A stretch of DNA of 64,000 bases from Prevotella sp. (GTDB lineage Bacteria; Bacteroidota; Bacteroidia; Bacteroidales; Bacteroidaceae): assembly GCA_015060485.1 (NCBI GenBank), contig SUYI01000004.1, positions 107,707 through 171,706 of the forward strand, given 5' to 3'. Of the stretch, positions 35,731-45,674 are shown piece by piece (the first letter of the stretch is position 1; each line of letters opens with the position of its first letter). The notes under the pieces are model-generated. The model saw only the letters and a list, made by a program, of their open reading frames with translations, was not told where the DNA came from and did not search any database. A program made the position numbers and the translations under genes.

Positions 35731-37791
35731 ATGAAATATTATAATAACATCAAATCCCTCTTGTGCGGCTCGCTGCTCCTTCTGGCAGGTAGTGCATCCT
35801 TCACTTCCTGTAAAGACTGGCTCGACAAGGATCCGGAATCTATCGTGGCTGAGGATGAGGCATTCAAAAACTTCCGTAATTTCCAGGGATATATCGAGGA
35901 AATCTATGACTGTATTCCCGATAAAGAGAAGGTCAACTATTGCACCTCATGGAATTGGGGCGATGATGCAGTTCACAACCCTGAAGGCTATGCACACATG
36001 GACCACCAGGTGGACCTGGGCAACTACCGTAATGTATGGAACAATGGCCAGCAATGGCTGAATGGTGCAGGAAGCAATGGATCGTGGGCACCCAAGTATT
36101 CACTATGGAAGGGCGCGTGGTACTGCATCCGCAAGTGCAACATGGGTATTGAGAATATCAAATCACTCGTAGGTACTGACGAGGAGCGTAACCTGTTGCT
36201 CGGACAGATGTATTTCTTCCGTGCGTGGTGGCATTTCGAGCTGATGTGCTACTTCGGTGGTCTCCCCTATATCGACGAAGCATTTGCTTCTGATGCTATT
36301 CCGGAGTTGCCTCGTCTGTCGTTCCAGGAATGCGCAGACCGCTGTGCAGAAGATTTCTTAAGAGCCTACGACTTCCTTCCTTGGGATTGGGATGAGACAC
36401 TGGCTGGTATGCAGACTGAAGGAAAGAACGACCTGCGTGTCAACAAGTTCATGGCTCTCTGCTATCTGGGCAAATGCTACCTCTGGGCAGGTTCTCCGCT
36501 CATGAAGGAGTTTGAGAAGACCAAGGACGGTGGTGTTGCTCAACTGTTAGGTGCAAGTTCCAATGGTAAGACCTATGATTACGATATTGCTTATTGCAAG
36601 AAGGCCGCTGAGACCCTCGGCAAGGCACTTGACATGGTAGTCAAGGGAACTATCAAATACAAGCTGGTAGACTTCAAATACTCTGACATCTACAACCATA
36701 CGATGGACGAAAATGCTGAGAACTGTTACTCAGACATCTTCTACACCACCAAGCAGAACTGGAAAATGCCAGGTTCTACGGAAGCCATCTTCCGTGGTGC
36801 ATTCCCCGGCGCCAACTCTGCCAACTGGAACTGTGCCAAGATTTTTGGCCCCAAGGTTGATGGTCTCGTGGAGCATGACAACATCATCCACCACCCCACA
36901 GCCAACCTCGTCGACCAATACGGAATGGCTAACGGACAGCCTATCTATCTTGTCAGAAACGGCCAGTATGTGCTGAATCCCGAATCAGGCTGGGATCCTG
37001 AGCATCCCTTCCAGAATCGCGATCCCCGTTTCTATCACGATATCGTGTTCGACGGTTTCCACTATGTGATTAACAGAGAGGGTATGACCGACGCTCAGAA
37101 GGCCCATATGCTCGACTATTGTTCTCTTTACACCGGTGGTGCCATGCGTGAACTCGACCATGGTAGCAGCACGGGCTATTTCATTCAGAAGCTTGTACCT
37201 CACCAGTGTAATAAGGGCGACAAATGGTATGAGTGGGATTACGCCCTTCAGACCTACGTTCCTTACATGCGTCTGGCTGATATCTATCTGATGTATGCTG
37301 AGGCAAGAACTGCTATTGCAACAACAGTATCTGACATCAAGGAAAGACCGACCTATTGTCCGTCAATGTCGGCTGTTGAAGCAATCAACGCACTCCGCGA
37401 CCGCGTCAACACCAGTGACTATCCCATGGAACATGTACAGGCTAACCTCATGGATACCAAGGAGCACTTCATGGATGAAGTACGCCGCGAGCGCGCCGTA
37501 GAGCTTTCTTTCGAAGGCTTCCGCTGGTGCGACCTTCAGCGCTGGCTTCTCCTGACAGAGCCTCCTTACACAGTGAAATACTCTCACGAATTCGAGCGTT
37601 TGGAAACAGACGACTGGTTCTACGACGCAAAGACCTTCGAACCGCAACATGATCCCAAGGACGCTAAGGTAGGTAACTTCCACAAGGCAGACCTCATCAC
37701 ACGTCGTCTGGAATCAAAGCACTACTGGTTCCCGCTTCCTGACAACGATACTTATCTTTACGAAGGATTTAAACAGAATCCGGGATGGTAA
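35731..37791 (+). CDS. susD: SusD-like surface glycan-binding lipoprotein (first of two)
   Basis: Start at the ATG at 35731 because the upstream part of the frame overlaps susC. The 686-residue lipoprotein (lipobox ASFTSC) forms the lid of the SusC transporter and captures glycan at the cell surface. It has the RagB/SusD layout: early helical pairs (LLGQMYFFRAWWHFELMCYF, PYIDEA), a middle insertion, and the C-terminal YMRLADIYLMYAEART, DEVRRERAVELSFEGFRWCDLQRW block. The tail GFKQNPGW is typical. It follows susC by 13 bases and corresponds in position to XusB. Confidence 0.94.
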   Translation: MKYYNNIKSLLCGSLLLLAGSASFTSCKDWLDKDPESIVAEDEAFKNFRNFQGYIEEIYDCIPDKEKVNYCTSWNWGDDAVHNPEGYAHMDHQVDLGNYRNVWNNGQQWLNGAGSNGSWAPKYSLWKGAWYCIRKCNMGIENIKSLVGTDEERNLLLGQMYFFRAWWHFELMCYFGGLPYIDEAFASDAIPELPRLSFQECADRCAEDFLRAYDFLPWDWDETLAGMQTEGKNDLRVNKFMALCYLGKCYLWAGSPLMKEFEKTKDGGVAQLLGASSNGKTYDYDIAYCKKAAETLGKALDMVVKGTIKYKLVDFKYSDIYNHTMDENAENCYSDIFYTTKQNWKMPGSTEAIFRGAFPGANSANWNCAKIFGPKVDGLVEHDNIIHHPTANLVDQYGMANGQPIYLVRNGQYVLNPESGWDPEHPFQNRDPRFYHDIVFDGFHYVINREGMTDAQKAHMLDYCSLYTGGAMRELDHGSSTGYFIQKLVPHQCNKGDKWYEWDYALQTYVPYMRLADIYLMYAEARTAIATTVSDIKERPTYCPSMSAVEAINALRDRVNTSDYPMEHVQANLMDTKEHFMDEVRRERAVELSFEGFRWCDLQRWLLLTEPPYTVKYSHEFERLETDDWFYDAKTFEPQHDPKDAKVGNFHKADLITRRLESKHYWFPLPDNDTYLYEGFKQNPGW

Positions 37792-37795
37792 AGCA

Positions 37796-37840
37796 ATGAT
37801 TAATGATTAATGATTAACAATTAATGATTAATAAGACAAT
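37796..37840. repeat. Heptamer repeat (AATGATT)
   Basis: Five to six words AATGATT/AACAATT fill the spacer between the first susD and the second susC. Confidence 0.8.
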
Positions 37841-37843
37841 TAT

Positions 37844-40840
37844 ATGAAAAATTTTAAAACAAATATATTTCTCTTTGCCATGCTGGCTGCATCGCCTCTG
37901 ACGGTCAATGCTCAGACCGCTGACGACGCAGATTCTACTGTGGTAAAAAAGAAAGTCCACGTTGCTTTCCGCGACAAGGATGCTGACCAGCTTCTCGGAG
38001 GTATTTCCTATGTTGACATGGAAGAGCTGCAGAAGAAGGACTACACGATGAGCAGCCTTGAAGACTTGTATGCGCTGATAGGCGGATGGAACGGCAACAA
38101 CCTCTGGGGTATGGATAATGAGCGCCTCGACAATAACGACAACAGCAACCTGCCGCTCGTGATTATCGATGGTGTGAAGCGTCCGTCGAACAATGTGCTT
38201 CCTTCTGAAATCGAGCAGATCACCTTCCTCAAGGGTGCACAGGCTGTTGTGCTCTATGGCTCCAAGGGTGCTAAGGGCGCCATCTTGATTACCACCAAGC
38301 GAGGCAAGGTTGACGGTCTTCAGATCCAGGCCAACGTCAACACCGGTTTCCACTTCGCCAAGGAATTCCCTGAGTATCTGGGTTCTGCAGAGTATATGAC
38401 GCTCTACAACGAAGCTTTCTATAACGATGCCGTTGCCGCGGGCAATTCTGCTGCACTCCAGGCAGGAACTCTTAAGCTGCCGTATTCACAGCAGGACATC
38501 TACAATCATGCTGCCGGCGTGAACCCTTACCGTTATCCCAATGTGAACTACTACTCTGACGAGTATGTCCGCAAGGCCTATAACCGTTCAGAAGGAACAT
38601 TGGAGATTCAAGGTGGTGGTACGCGTGCTCACTTCTATACGAACATCAATTACTATCGCAGTGAAGACCTGATCAACTTCGGCCCGGCAAAGGATAACTA
38701 TACCGACCGTTTCAGCGTACGTGGTAATGTAGACCTCGTCGTCAACAAGCTCATCAAGGGTTTTGCCAACGCCAGTGCTACATTCTATAATGAGAATAAG
38801 AACAAGGGTAATTTCTGGGGCGATGCTTCCACTATGCGTCCGAACTACCCCGAGAATGCTGCGCCATTGATTCCCATTGATATGATTGACCCGAATGCCA
38901 GCAAGGCACTCTCCATTCTTAGCAAGTCACTGAACCTGCTCGACGGAAAGTATTTCCCCGGAGGTACGAAGACCAATCAGACCAATGCCATTGCTGACTG
39001 CTATTTTGGTGGTAAGACAACGGGCGTTAGCCGTCAGTTCCAGTTCGATGCCGGTATCATCTATGACATGAACAAGTTTGTGAAGGGCTTGTCTTTCAAG
39101 ACTTTGTTCTCGATTGACTATGCTGCCAGCTACAACCTGTCGTACAACAACAAGTACGCTGTGTTTATCCCCACCTGGAGTAACTACAACTCAGAGGATG
39201 CCATTGTGGCTCTTACCCAGCAGAACGATGAGATCGTGACTGGTCACATGTCACAGTCGGACAGTAAGTATCGTCAGACTATCAGTTGGAACGGTCATTT
39301 CGACTACGACTACACCTTTGCCGGCAAGCATCACGTTACAGGTATGTTGCTCGCAAACATGTATACGACGACAGCCAGTGGTACTTACCACCGTTATGCC
39401 AATGCCAATCTGGGCTTACAGGCTGGTTACGACTATATGGGTCGCTACTTTGCAGACATCTCGCTGGCTGGTGTACATTCTGCCCGCCTTGCCGAAGGTC
39501 ACCGCGAAGCCATCTCACCTTCGTTCACCATTGGCTGGAACATTGCCAAGGAGAATTTCCTGAAGGACAGCTTCGTTGACGACCTGTTGATCAGTGCTTC
39601 TTACAGCAATCTGAACGAAGACATCGATGTCTATATGGGCGATAAGTATTTCTACCTCTACGATGCTTTGTGGTCTACAGACGGTAGCGGTTTCTCTTGG
39701 AATGAAGGTACAACAACCAACCTGACCTACTCGACAACGGGTAGCAATCCGGAACTTGACTTCATCCATCGTAAGGAATTCTCAGTAAGTCTCCGTGGTT
39801 CATTCTTCAATAAGTTGATCACCACTGAGCTTACATTCTTCAATACCGATTTGGACGGCTTTATTATCCAGAATCCCTCCACATTCCCATCATACTTGGC
39901 AGGTGGTCTTTCTGGCAGTTCATTCAAGCCTGCCATCAACAATAACGTTCAGAACCGCAAGGGTCTTGACTTCAGCATCACAGCTCAGAAGAAGTTTGGT
40001 CCGGTTCACGCTACGCTCGGTGTCGTAGGAACTTATTTCACGACAAAATGGAAGACATTCGATGAAACCATCGACCCCAATGCTCCCAACAAGTACACAG
40101 AGGGTCAAGCCCTTGATGCACTCTGGGGTTACAACTGTATAGGTTTCTATACATATGATGACTTTGACTACAACGCAGAGACTGACAAGTACACGTTGAA
40201 GCAAGGTATCCCCTCTTCAAGACTTGGCGGTACCATCATGCCCGGCGACTTGAAGTATGAGGATGTGAACGGCGACGGTATCATCAACAACCAAGACATG
40301 GTTGTTCTTGGCAAGTCAGGCAGTGTTGTTGCTTTGGACAGCAACGGTAATCCTACCAACACGGGATTAGGTAACATCGGTACTCCCTGGACTATCGGTG
40401 TGAACCTCACGCTCAAGTATAAGAACTGGACACTGTTCATGCTTGGTAATGGTCAGTTCGGTGGTAAGGGACTGATGAACGGCAGTTACTACTATATGAG
40501 TGGAGATGCCAAGTACTCTGTCAATGCCCGTGGCCGTTGGACACCGGAAACTGCTGATGCAGCTACTCATCCTCGTCTGACGACGACGAGTCACGCTCAC
40601 AATGCTGCATCCTCTTCTTTCTGGCTCTACAGCACGGATCGTTTCAATCTTCGCAAGGTACAGCTTACCTACGACTTCCCGAAGGAAATGTTTGAAGGCA
40701 AGATTGTTAAAGCCCTCTCAGTTTATGTAAACGGAAATGACCTCCTCACTTTCTCGAAGTATCGCAAGATGATGGAGACAAGCGTTGGTTATGCACCTCA
40801 GACTCGTTTCTACAATCTCGGTGTTAAGGTAACCCTCTAA
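37844..40840 (+). CDS. susC: SusC-like TonB-dependent transporter (second), short N-terminus
   Basis: The 998-residue protein has a signal peptide (LAASPLTVNAQ) but lacks the carboxypeptidase-like domain of the first SusC; only about 70 residues precede the plug (LPLVIIDGVKRPSNNVLPSEIEQITFLKGAQAV-type stretch, KGAKGAILITTKRG). The TonB-dependent barrel follows and ends with TRFYNLGVKVTL. It pairs with the SusD protein encoded 44 bases downstream. The order SusC-SusD-SusC-SusD matches XusA-XusB-XusC-XusD. The missing N-terminal extension may affect how it is energised or regulated. Confidence 0.93.
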   Translation: MKNFKTNIFLFAMLAASPLTVNAQTADDADSTVVKKKVHVAFRDKDADQLLGGISYVDMEELQKKDYTMSSLEDLYALIGGWNGNNLWGMDNERLDNNDNSNLPLVIIDGVKRPSNNVLPSEIEQITFLKGAQAVVLYGSKGAKGAILITTKRGKVDGLQIQANVNTGFHFAKEFPEYLGSAEYMTLYNEAFYNDAVAAGNSAALQAGTLKLPYSQQDIYNHAAGVNPYRYPNVNYYSDEYVRKAYNRSEGTLEIQGGGTRAHFYTNINYYRSEDLINFGPAKDNYTDRFSVRGNVDLVVNKLIKGFANASATFYNENKNKGNFWGDASTMRPNYPENAAPLIPIDMIDPNASKALSILSKSLNLLDGKYFPGGTKTNQTNAIADCYFGGKTTGVSRQFQFDAGIIYDMNKFVKGLSFKTLFSIDYAASYNLSYNNKYAVFIPTWSNYNSEDAIVALTQQNDEIVTGHMSQSDSKYRQTISWNGHFDYDYTFAGKHHVTGMLLANMYTTTASGTYHRYANANLGLQAGYDYMGRYFADISLAGVHSARLAEGHREAISPSFTIGWNIAKENFLKDSFVDDLLISASYSNLNEDIDVYMGDKYFYLYDALWSTDGSGFSWNEGTTTNLTYSTTGSNPELDFIHRKEFSVSLRGSFFNKLITTELTFFNTDLDGFIIQNPSTFPSYLAGGLSGSSFKPAINNNVQNRKGLDFSITAQKKFGPVHATLGVVGTYFTTKWKTFDETIDPNAPNKYTEGQALDALWGYNCIGFYTYDDFDYNAETDKYTLKQGIPSSRLGGTIMPGDLKYEDVNGDGIINNQDMVVLGKSGSVVALDSNGNPTNTGLGNIGTPWTIGVNLTLKYKNWTLFMLGNGQFGGKGLMNGSYYYMSGDAKYSVNARGRWTPETADAATHPRLTTTSHAHNAASSSFWLYSTDRFNLRKVQLTYDFPKEMFEGKIVKALSVYVNGNDLLTFSKYRKMMETSVGYAPQTRFYNLGVKVTL

Positions 40841-40841
40841 A

Positions 40842-40884
40842 TAGGGAGTTAAAGAAGTTAAGAAGTTAAAGAAGTTAAGAGAAT
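40842..40884. repeat. Tandem repeat (AAGTTAA, 8-9 base spacing)
   Basis: Four AAGTTAA words spaced eight or nine bases apart lie between the second susC and the second susD. Confidence 0.75.
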
Positions 40885-42705
40885 ATGAAGACAAAAAATA
40901 TTATATTCTATTTAATTGGTCTCCTCGCTTTCTGCTCGTGCGAAGATATGTTCGAACCTGCAGACGAAAACAACCGACAGGAGGAAGCCATGTATGAGGA
41001 GTCAAAGTATGCAGACGGACTGTTGATGTACGGCTATGGTCGTCTTCCATATCTTACGACCACCCAGACTGACATTGCCACAGACGATGCTGTCACCAAC
41101 CAGAAGAACAGTGCATATCTGAACATGGCAACGGGCACCTGGGCTGCAGACAACGACCCGATGTCTCAATGGAATAAGTGCAAGGACGGTATCCAGTATG
41201 TCAATCTTTTCCTTTCTAAAGTTGAGAAGGTTAAGTGGGCCCCCAGTGCAAAATCCAAGCAGCAAATGTTCATAGACCGTCTGAAGGGTGAAGCTTTCGG
41301 CCTTCGTGCTCTGTTCTATTACTATCTGCTGATGGCTCATGGTGGTTATGCAGACGATGGCATACTCTATGGTGTACCCCTGCTGACAGTTGCTGAGGAC
41401 GGTAGTTCCGACTTCAACCAGCCTCGCGCCACTTTTGCCGAGTGTGTACAGCAATGTTATGCCGACTGCGACAGTGCTATTGCACTGCTCCCTGCAGAAT
41501 ATGCAAACATCAAGACCGACAGTGAGATTCCAGCAAAATACAAGGAGCTAGGTGCTTATCTGACCAACTACAACCTTGTGTTTGGTGATAAGGCCAAAGG
41601 CCTCTTGTCTGGTAAGGTCGCCGAGGCCATCAAGGCTCAGGTTGCGCTGCTCGCTGCCAGTCCTGCCTTCCGCGATCAGAGCGGTGTCTCTTCTGAGGAA
41701 GCTGCAAGACTTTGCGCCAATGTTCTCAAGCGCAATGGTGGAATGGAAGGATTCGACCCCACAGGTAACAAGGACTGGTTCATGTCTGCCTATAAGACTA
41801 TGATTGAGACTACGGAGAATCCTGAGATTCTCTGGCGCGAGGACCGTCGTAAGAATGCTTCTCAGGAAACTGAGAACTTCCCGCCAACGGTGTATGGAAA
41901 CGGTCGCGTCAATCCTTCGCAGAATCTCGTCGATGCCTTCCCCATGCGCAGTGGTCTTCCTATCACTGATGCCAGATCCGGTTATAACCCTCAGGATCCT
42001 TATACAGGCCGTGACCCACGTCTTGCTGAAAACATCCTCTATAATGGTATGGTATTAAGGAAGAATGAAATCATTACGGGAAGATATCCGAACAGTAATA
42101 ACGAATCGTTCGACAACATTAACGACAACAGTTATTCTACTCGTACAGGTTATTACCTGAAGAAGCTTCTCCGCGATGATGTCAATCCTCTGACAAGTTC
42201 TCTCATCGAACAGCAGCACATCTATCCGCGTATCCGTTATACGGAAATCTACCTGGCATATGCTGAAGCAGCTAACGATGCCTGGGGACCGAAGGTCGAC
42301 GGTGCTGGTGTAGGCTTCTCAGCTTACGATGTCATCAAGGCTATCCGTCAGCGTGCCGGACTTGCTACTGACGAGATTGGCATGCCACTTCCCGAAGGTG
42401 ACACTTATCTTGAAGAGTGTGCTGCCGACAAGACGAAGATGACCAACCTGATCCGTAACGAGCGCCGTATTGAGCTTTGCTTCGAGAACAAGCGTTTCTG
42501 GGATCTCCGCCGTTGGCAGATGCCCATCAACGAAAGTGTAAAGGGTATGCAGATTGACCGCAACGAAACGACAGGCGAACTCACCTATACCATCATCAAT
42601 GTCGAGGATCGCAATTTCGACAGTTCTTATCAGTGGTACGGTCCCATTCCCAAGAGTGAAGTACTCAAATGGAGCAATCTCAAGCAAAACAAGGGTTGGA
42701 ATTAA
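40885..42705 (+). CDS. susD: SusD-like surface glycan-binding lipoprotein (second)
   Basis: A 606-residue lipoprotein with leader IGLLAFCSC. RagB/SusD features: RLKGEAFGLRALFYYYLLMA, PLLTVAEDG, then YPRIRYTEIYLAYAEAANDA and NERRIELCFENKRFWDLRRW, ending NLKQNKGWN. It acts with the second SusC as surface glycan receptor and corresponds to XusD. It starts after a repeat-filled gap and is followed by the XusE-like gene 28 bases later. Confidence 0.94.
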   Translation: MKTKNIIFYLIGLLAFCSCEDMFEPADENNRQEEAMYEESKYADGLLMYGYGRLPYLTTTQTDIATDDAVTNQKNSAYLNMATGTWAADNDPMSQWNKCKDGIQYVNLFLSKVEKVKWAPSAKSKQQMFIDRLKGEAFGLRALFYYYLLMAHGGYADDGILYGVPLLTVAEDGSSDFNQPRATFAECVQQCYADCDSAIALLPAEYANIKTDSEIPAKYKELGAYLTNYNLVFGDKAKGLLSGKVAEAIKAQVALLAASPAFRDQSGVSSEEAARLCANVLKRNGGMEGFDPTGNKDWFMSAYKTMIETTENPEILWREDRRKNASQETENFPPTVYGNGRVNPSQNLVDAFPMRSGLPITDARSGYNPQDPYTGRDPRLAENILYNGMVLRKNEIITGRYPNSNNESFDNINDNSYSTRTGYYLKKLLRDDVNPLTSSLIEQQHIYPRIRYTEIYLAYAEAANDAWGPKVDGAGVGFSAYDVIKAIRQRAGLATDEIGMPLPEGDTYLEECAADKTKMTNLIRNERRIELCFENKRFWDLRRWQMPINESVKGMQIDRNETTGELTYTIINVEDRNFDSSYQWYGPIPKSEVLKWSNLKQNKGWN

Positions 42706-42733
42706 AGTTTAAAATGTAAAGTTTAAAAAATTA

Positions 42734-43948
42734 ATGATGATGAAACTTAAGAATTATATATACGGAGTAGCCTTGGGAGTTTTCTCTCTCACCTTTGCAT
42801 CGTGCTACAATGCAGATAAAGAATTCCCAGACTATGAAGAAGGAACTACAGCCTACTTTGCTTATCAGTTCCCTGTTCGTACCCTTGTGCTTGGTAACGA
42901 CATCTACGACAACACGCTGGATAACGAGCACAAGTGCCGCATCTGGTCAACCATGGGTGGTGCCTATGGCGGACGCGACGCTGTTGTTGGCATCATTGTC
43001 GCAGATACACTTTGCAATAATCTCTATTTTGTAGACGAAGGTGGAAATCCGGCAGAGCCTGTGCGTCCTATGCCACAGTCATACTACAATCTGCTGTCTA
43101 ATTCCATTCCTTATAATGGTGATTCTCGCGGCTACGTAGAGGTAGAGTTTACAGATGAATTCTTCAAAGATCCCAAATCAGCGGAGAACACCTATGTCAT
43201 TCCTCTGGTCATGACGACCGTATCAGGCATCGACCGCATTCTGACGGGCACGCCTCGTGAAGGTCTCACTCCCTCTCGCGCCAATACGGAGGACTGGGAT
43301 GTGCTGGCCAAGGACTACGTGCTTTACTGTGTGAAGTACATGAACCCCTGGCAGGGAAAATACATCCGTCGTGGAGTGGACAACGTAACCGAAAATGGTA
43401 ATACCACTACTGTGGTTCGCAAGGACTTCACATTGGTCAACACCGACCTCGAGCATTACAAGGAGAACCCTGTCAACGCCAACGACGAGGTATGCGGTAT
43501 CACTACCAAGAACATGACGCAGGCCATCTTCCCGGTATCGTTCAATATCGGTAAAGATGTACATGGCAACAGACCTTCTCAGAAATGCACCCTTTTGCTC
43601 ACATTCAGTGGTGACAATTGTACCATTACCAGCGAAGACGAGGATGTGCCTTCAACCGGTTCTGGAGAATTTATCGTCAAGGGAACTGAGAAGGCCGAAT
43701 ATAAGGACTACCAGTGGGGAAGCATGAATGGACAGCCTGTTCAGCGCGACATTCTCCGTTTGTCTTACAATGTGACCTTCAAGAAAGGTAGAGTCATCGG
43801 TAAATATACTGTGAAAGAAGGTAATAAAGAAGTCGAAAAGGACTGGATCCTTGAGAACGACATTACCATCTCGACCACAGATACGATGGTTGTCCAGACG
43901 CGTGAGTCAAACAAGAAAGTATTCTTCTCACCAAAATACGTTAAATAA
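42734..43948 (+). CDS. XusE-like surface lipoprotein (DUF1735/DUF5627 type)
   Basis: The 404-residue lipoprotein has lipobox LTFASC. Its layout matches proteins placed after the second SusD in xylan loci: an N-terminal Ig-like DUF1735-type domain (about 30-165: IWSTMGGAYGGRD, TYVIPLVMTTVSG) followed by a beta-sandwich domain (about 180-400: NPWQGKYIRRGVDNV, FSGDNCTITSED, RLSYNVTFKKGRVIGKY). Such proteins bind xylan at the cell surface without cleaving it. I assign this by domain order and position; no catalytic motif is seen. It starts with three tandem Met codons (the third at 42740 may be used). The next gene follows after 18 bases with a strong Shine-Dalgarno sequence. Confidence 0.8.
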   Translation: MMMKLKNYIYGVALGVFSLTFASCYNADKEFPDYEEGTTAYFAYQFPVRTLVLGNDIYDNTLDNEHKCRIWSTMGGAYGGRDAVVGIIVADTLCNNLYFVDEGGNPAEPVRPMPQSYYNLLSNSIPYNGDSRGYVEVEFTDEFFKDPKSAENTYVIPLVMTTVSGIDRILTGTPREGLTPSRANTEDWDVLAKDYVLYCVKYMNPWQGKYIRRGVDNVTENGNTTTVVRKDFTLVNTDLEHYKENPVNANDEVCGITTKNMTQAIFPVSFNIGKDVHGNRPSQKCTLLLTFSGDNCTITSEDEDVPSTGSGEFIVKGTEKAEYKDYQWGSMNGQPVQRDILRLSYNVTFKKGRVIGKYTVKEGNKEVEKDWILENDITISTTDTMVVQTRESNKKVFFSPKYVK

Positions 43949-43952
43949 TCAT

Positions 43953-43958
43953 AGGAGG
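43953..43958 (+). promoter_or_regulatory. Canonical Shine-Dalgarno (AGGAGG)
   Basis: AGGAGG ends eight bases before the ATG at 43967. Other genes in this window show A-rich leaders without such a motif, so high translation of this gene is possible. Confidence 0.7.
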
Positions 43959-43966
43959 CTAAGAAT

Positions 43967-45619
43967 ATGAATACATTATTTAGAAACATATCTCTGATGT
44001 TGGCAGCAGGTGCAATAGCCGTTTCGTGTGCAGACTATAACGAGACGAATAATTACACCGCTGAGCCCGATCCGACAGTTGTCGTTCCTTACAAGGATCT
44101 GGCTCCTGTGAAGACCTACATCGACAGAGTCCAGTATCCTAACATGACGCTTGGCGCCACGCTCAAGGTGTCAGATTTCAACAAGCAGGAGTTGGCCCAT
44201 GCTGCAGCAGTGACCAATTTCGACAATGTTGCTTTTGGAAGCACGCTGATGTCAGGAGCCATTGTCAATGCCAGAGGCGTGATGAACTTCCTCGACATGA
44301 ATGACCTTCTGGACCACGTAAAGGAAATCGGTGGCGAGGTATTCGGCAGTCCGCTCTTCGCGAATGCCAATCAGGCTGACGAGTGGCTGGCAACGCTGAC
44401 AGCGCCTATCGAGATTCCTGTAGACTTCGTTGAGGGAAAGACCGTTGACTTCAACACCATGAGTGTAGGAGCCTACGATGGTACGATAGAAAAAGGTAAA
44501 GCTTCTATCGTGAAATACGACAATCAGAATGTACTTCGTATTAATACAAAGACAGACGTTCGCATCGTCGAAGGTTTCGAAGCCGACCCTCTTGCCAAGT
44601 ACACCACTACTTTCTGGGCAAGAGCCGATAAGGACCTCTCTTTCACCATCACCTTCTCCGGCCAAAGAGTCGATGGTCCCGCTTCTGAAGGAAAGTGGAC
44701 CATTAAGCAAGGCAAATGGACTAAGTTTGTGATAGAGAGCCAAAGTGCTGCAGACGAGACCAATGGTTACCTGAGAATTGAGAATGGTCTTAACGGTGTT
44801 CTCTATATCCAGAAGGTACAGGTCGGTTATTTCCCCGACAACCATCGTCCCCAGACCGCACAGGAGCTCAACGACACCATTAACTATGCTGTCAATGCCT
44901 GGTGCAATGGTGTGATGAATATCAACCAGGGCTGCATCAAGTCCTTCGACCTGATTGACGAGGCTCTTGACCCCAATGCAGAGTTGGAGAACGGCATGCT
45001 TGACCTCAAGCACTCTACCGACAAGATATTCTGGCAAGACTTCCTTGGCAGCGAGAACTATGCTCCAGCAGTTGCAAAAGCAGCAAGCAGAGCATTTACA
45101 GAGTATGGCGGAGAAGCTTCCGAGTTGAAGTTCTTCATCAGCGAGTCTGGCCTTGACGATGCCAAGAAAATCGAGAGCCTTAAGTATTGGATCAGCATCT
45201 GGGACAACAATGGTGCAAAGATTGATGGCATCAATGCCAAGCTGAACCTCTTCTATAGCGAGGATGCTGCCACCCAGGCTGCAAACGAGGCCACACTGAA
45301 GACCCTTCTTAACAACCTTGCCGGTACTGGCAAGATGGTTCGCCTCTCTAATTTCGACATCAAGTATCAGGATGCAGAAGGCAAAAGCGTTACAGCTGCT
45401 AACATCACAGAAGCCCAACGTCAGAAACTGGCCGACTTCTATGGCTTTGTCATCAAACAATATATGGCCATCATTCCCAACGACAAGCAGGCTGGCATCT
45501 GTAAGGGCAACATGGTTGACACGGGCGATCCCGTTGGTCTCTGGTCTAAGGACAAGAGTCAGGACTGGGTGCGCACCGCCACTTACAAGGCATTCTGCGA
45601 CGCGCTGAGTGGAAAGTAA
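43967..45619 (+). CDS. GH10-like protein with inserted CBM, catalytically degenerate
   Basis: A 550-residue lipoprotein (lipobox IAVSC). It follows the order of a GH10 xylanase with a carbohydrate-binding insertion: GATLKVSDFN near 63, the AEN-MK region replaced by AFGSTLMSGA (89-98), the conserved GHTLVWH strand replaced by GSPLFANANQ (127-136), a beta-sandwich insertion (about 150-290), then TAQELNDTINYAVNAW and FDLIDEALD (327-335), which keeps the acid/base Glu332. The substrate-binding Gln-His pair is replaced by INAKLNLF (423-430), and the nucleophile motif Thr-Glu-Leu-Asp is Ser-Asn-Phe-Asp (461-464). It therefore probably binds xylan without hydrolysis. It occupies the place of xyn10C in the known xus operon. 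Confidence 0.75.
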   Translation: MNTLFRNISLMLAAGAIAVSCADYNETNNYTAEPDPTVVVPYKDLAPVKTYIDRVQYPNMTLGATLKVSDFNKQELAHAAAVTNFDNVAFGSTLMSGAIVNARGVMNFLDMNDLLDHVKEIGGEVFGSPLFANANQADEWLATLTAPIEIPVDFVEGKTVDFNTMSVGAYDGTIEKGKASIVKYDNQNVLRINTKTDVRIVEGFEADPLAKYTTTFWARADKDLSFTITFSGQRVDGPASEGKWTIKQGKWTKFVIESQSAADETNGYLRIENGLNGVLYIQKVQVGYFPDNHRPQTAQELNDTINYAVNAWCNGVMNINQGCIKSFDLIDEALDPNAELENGMLDLKHSTDKIFWQDFLGSENYAPAVAKAASRAFTEYGGEASELKFFISESGLDDAKKIESLKYWISIWDNNGAKIDGINAKLNLFYSEDAATQAANEATLKTLLNNLAGTGKMVRLSNFDIKYQDAEGKSVTAANITEAQRQKLADFYGFVIKQYMAIIPNDKQAGICKGNMVDTGDPVGLWSKDKSQDWVRTATYKAFCDALSGK

Positions 45620-45674
45620 AGAATACACTATATTTATTTTCAATCTATTTATTTATTAACTAATTAATTCTATT

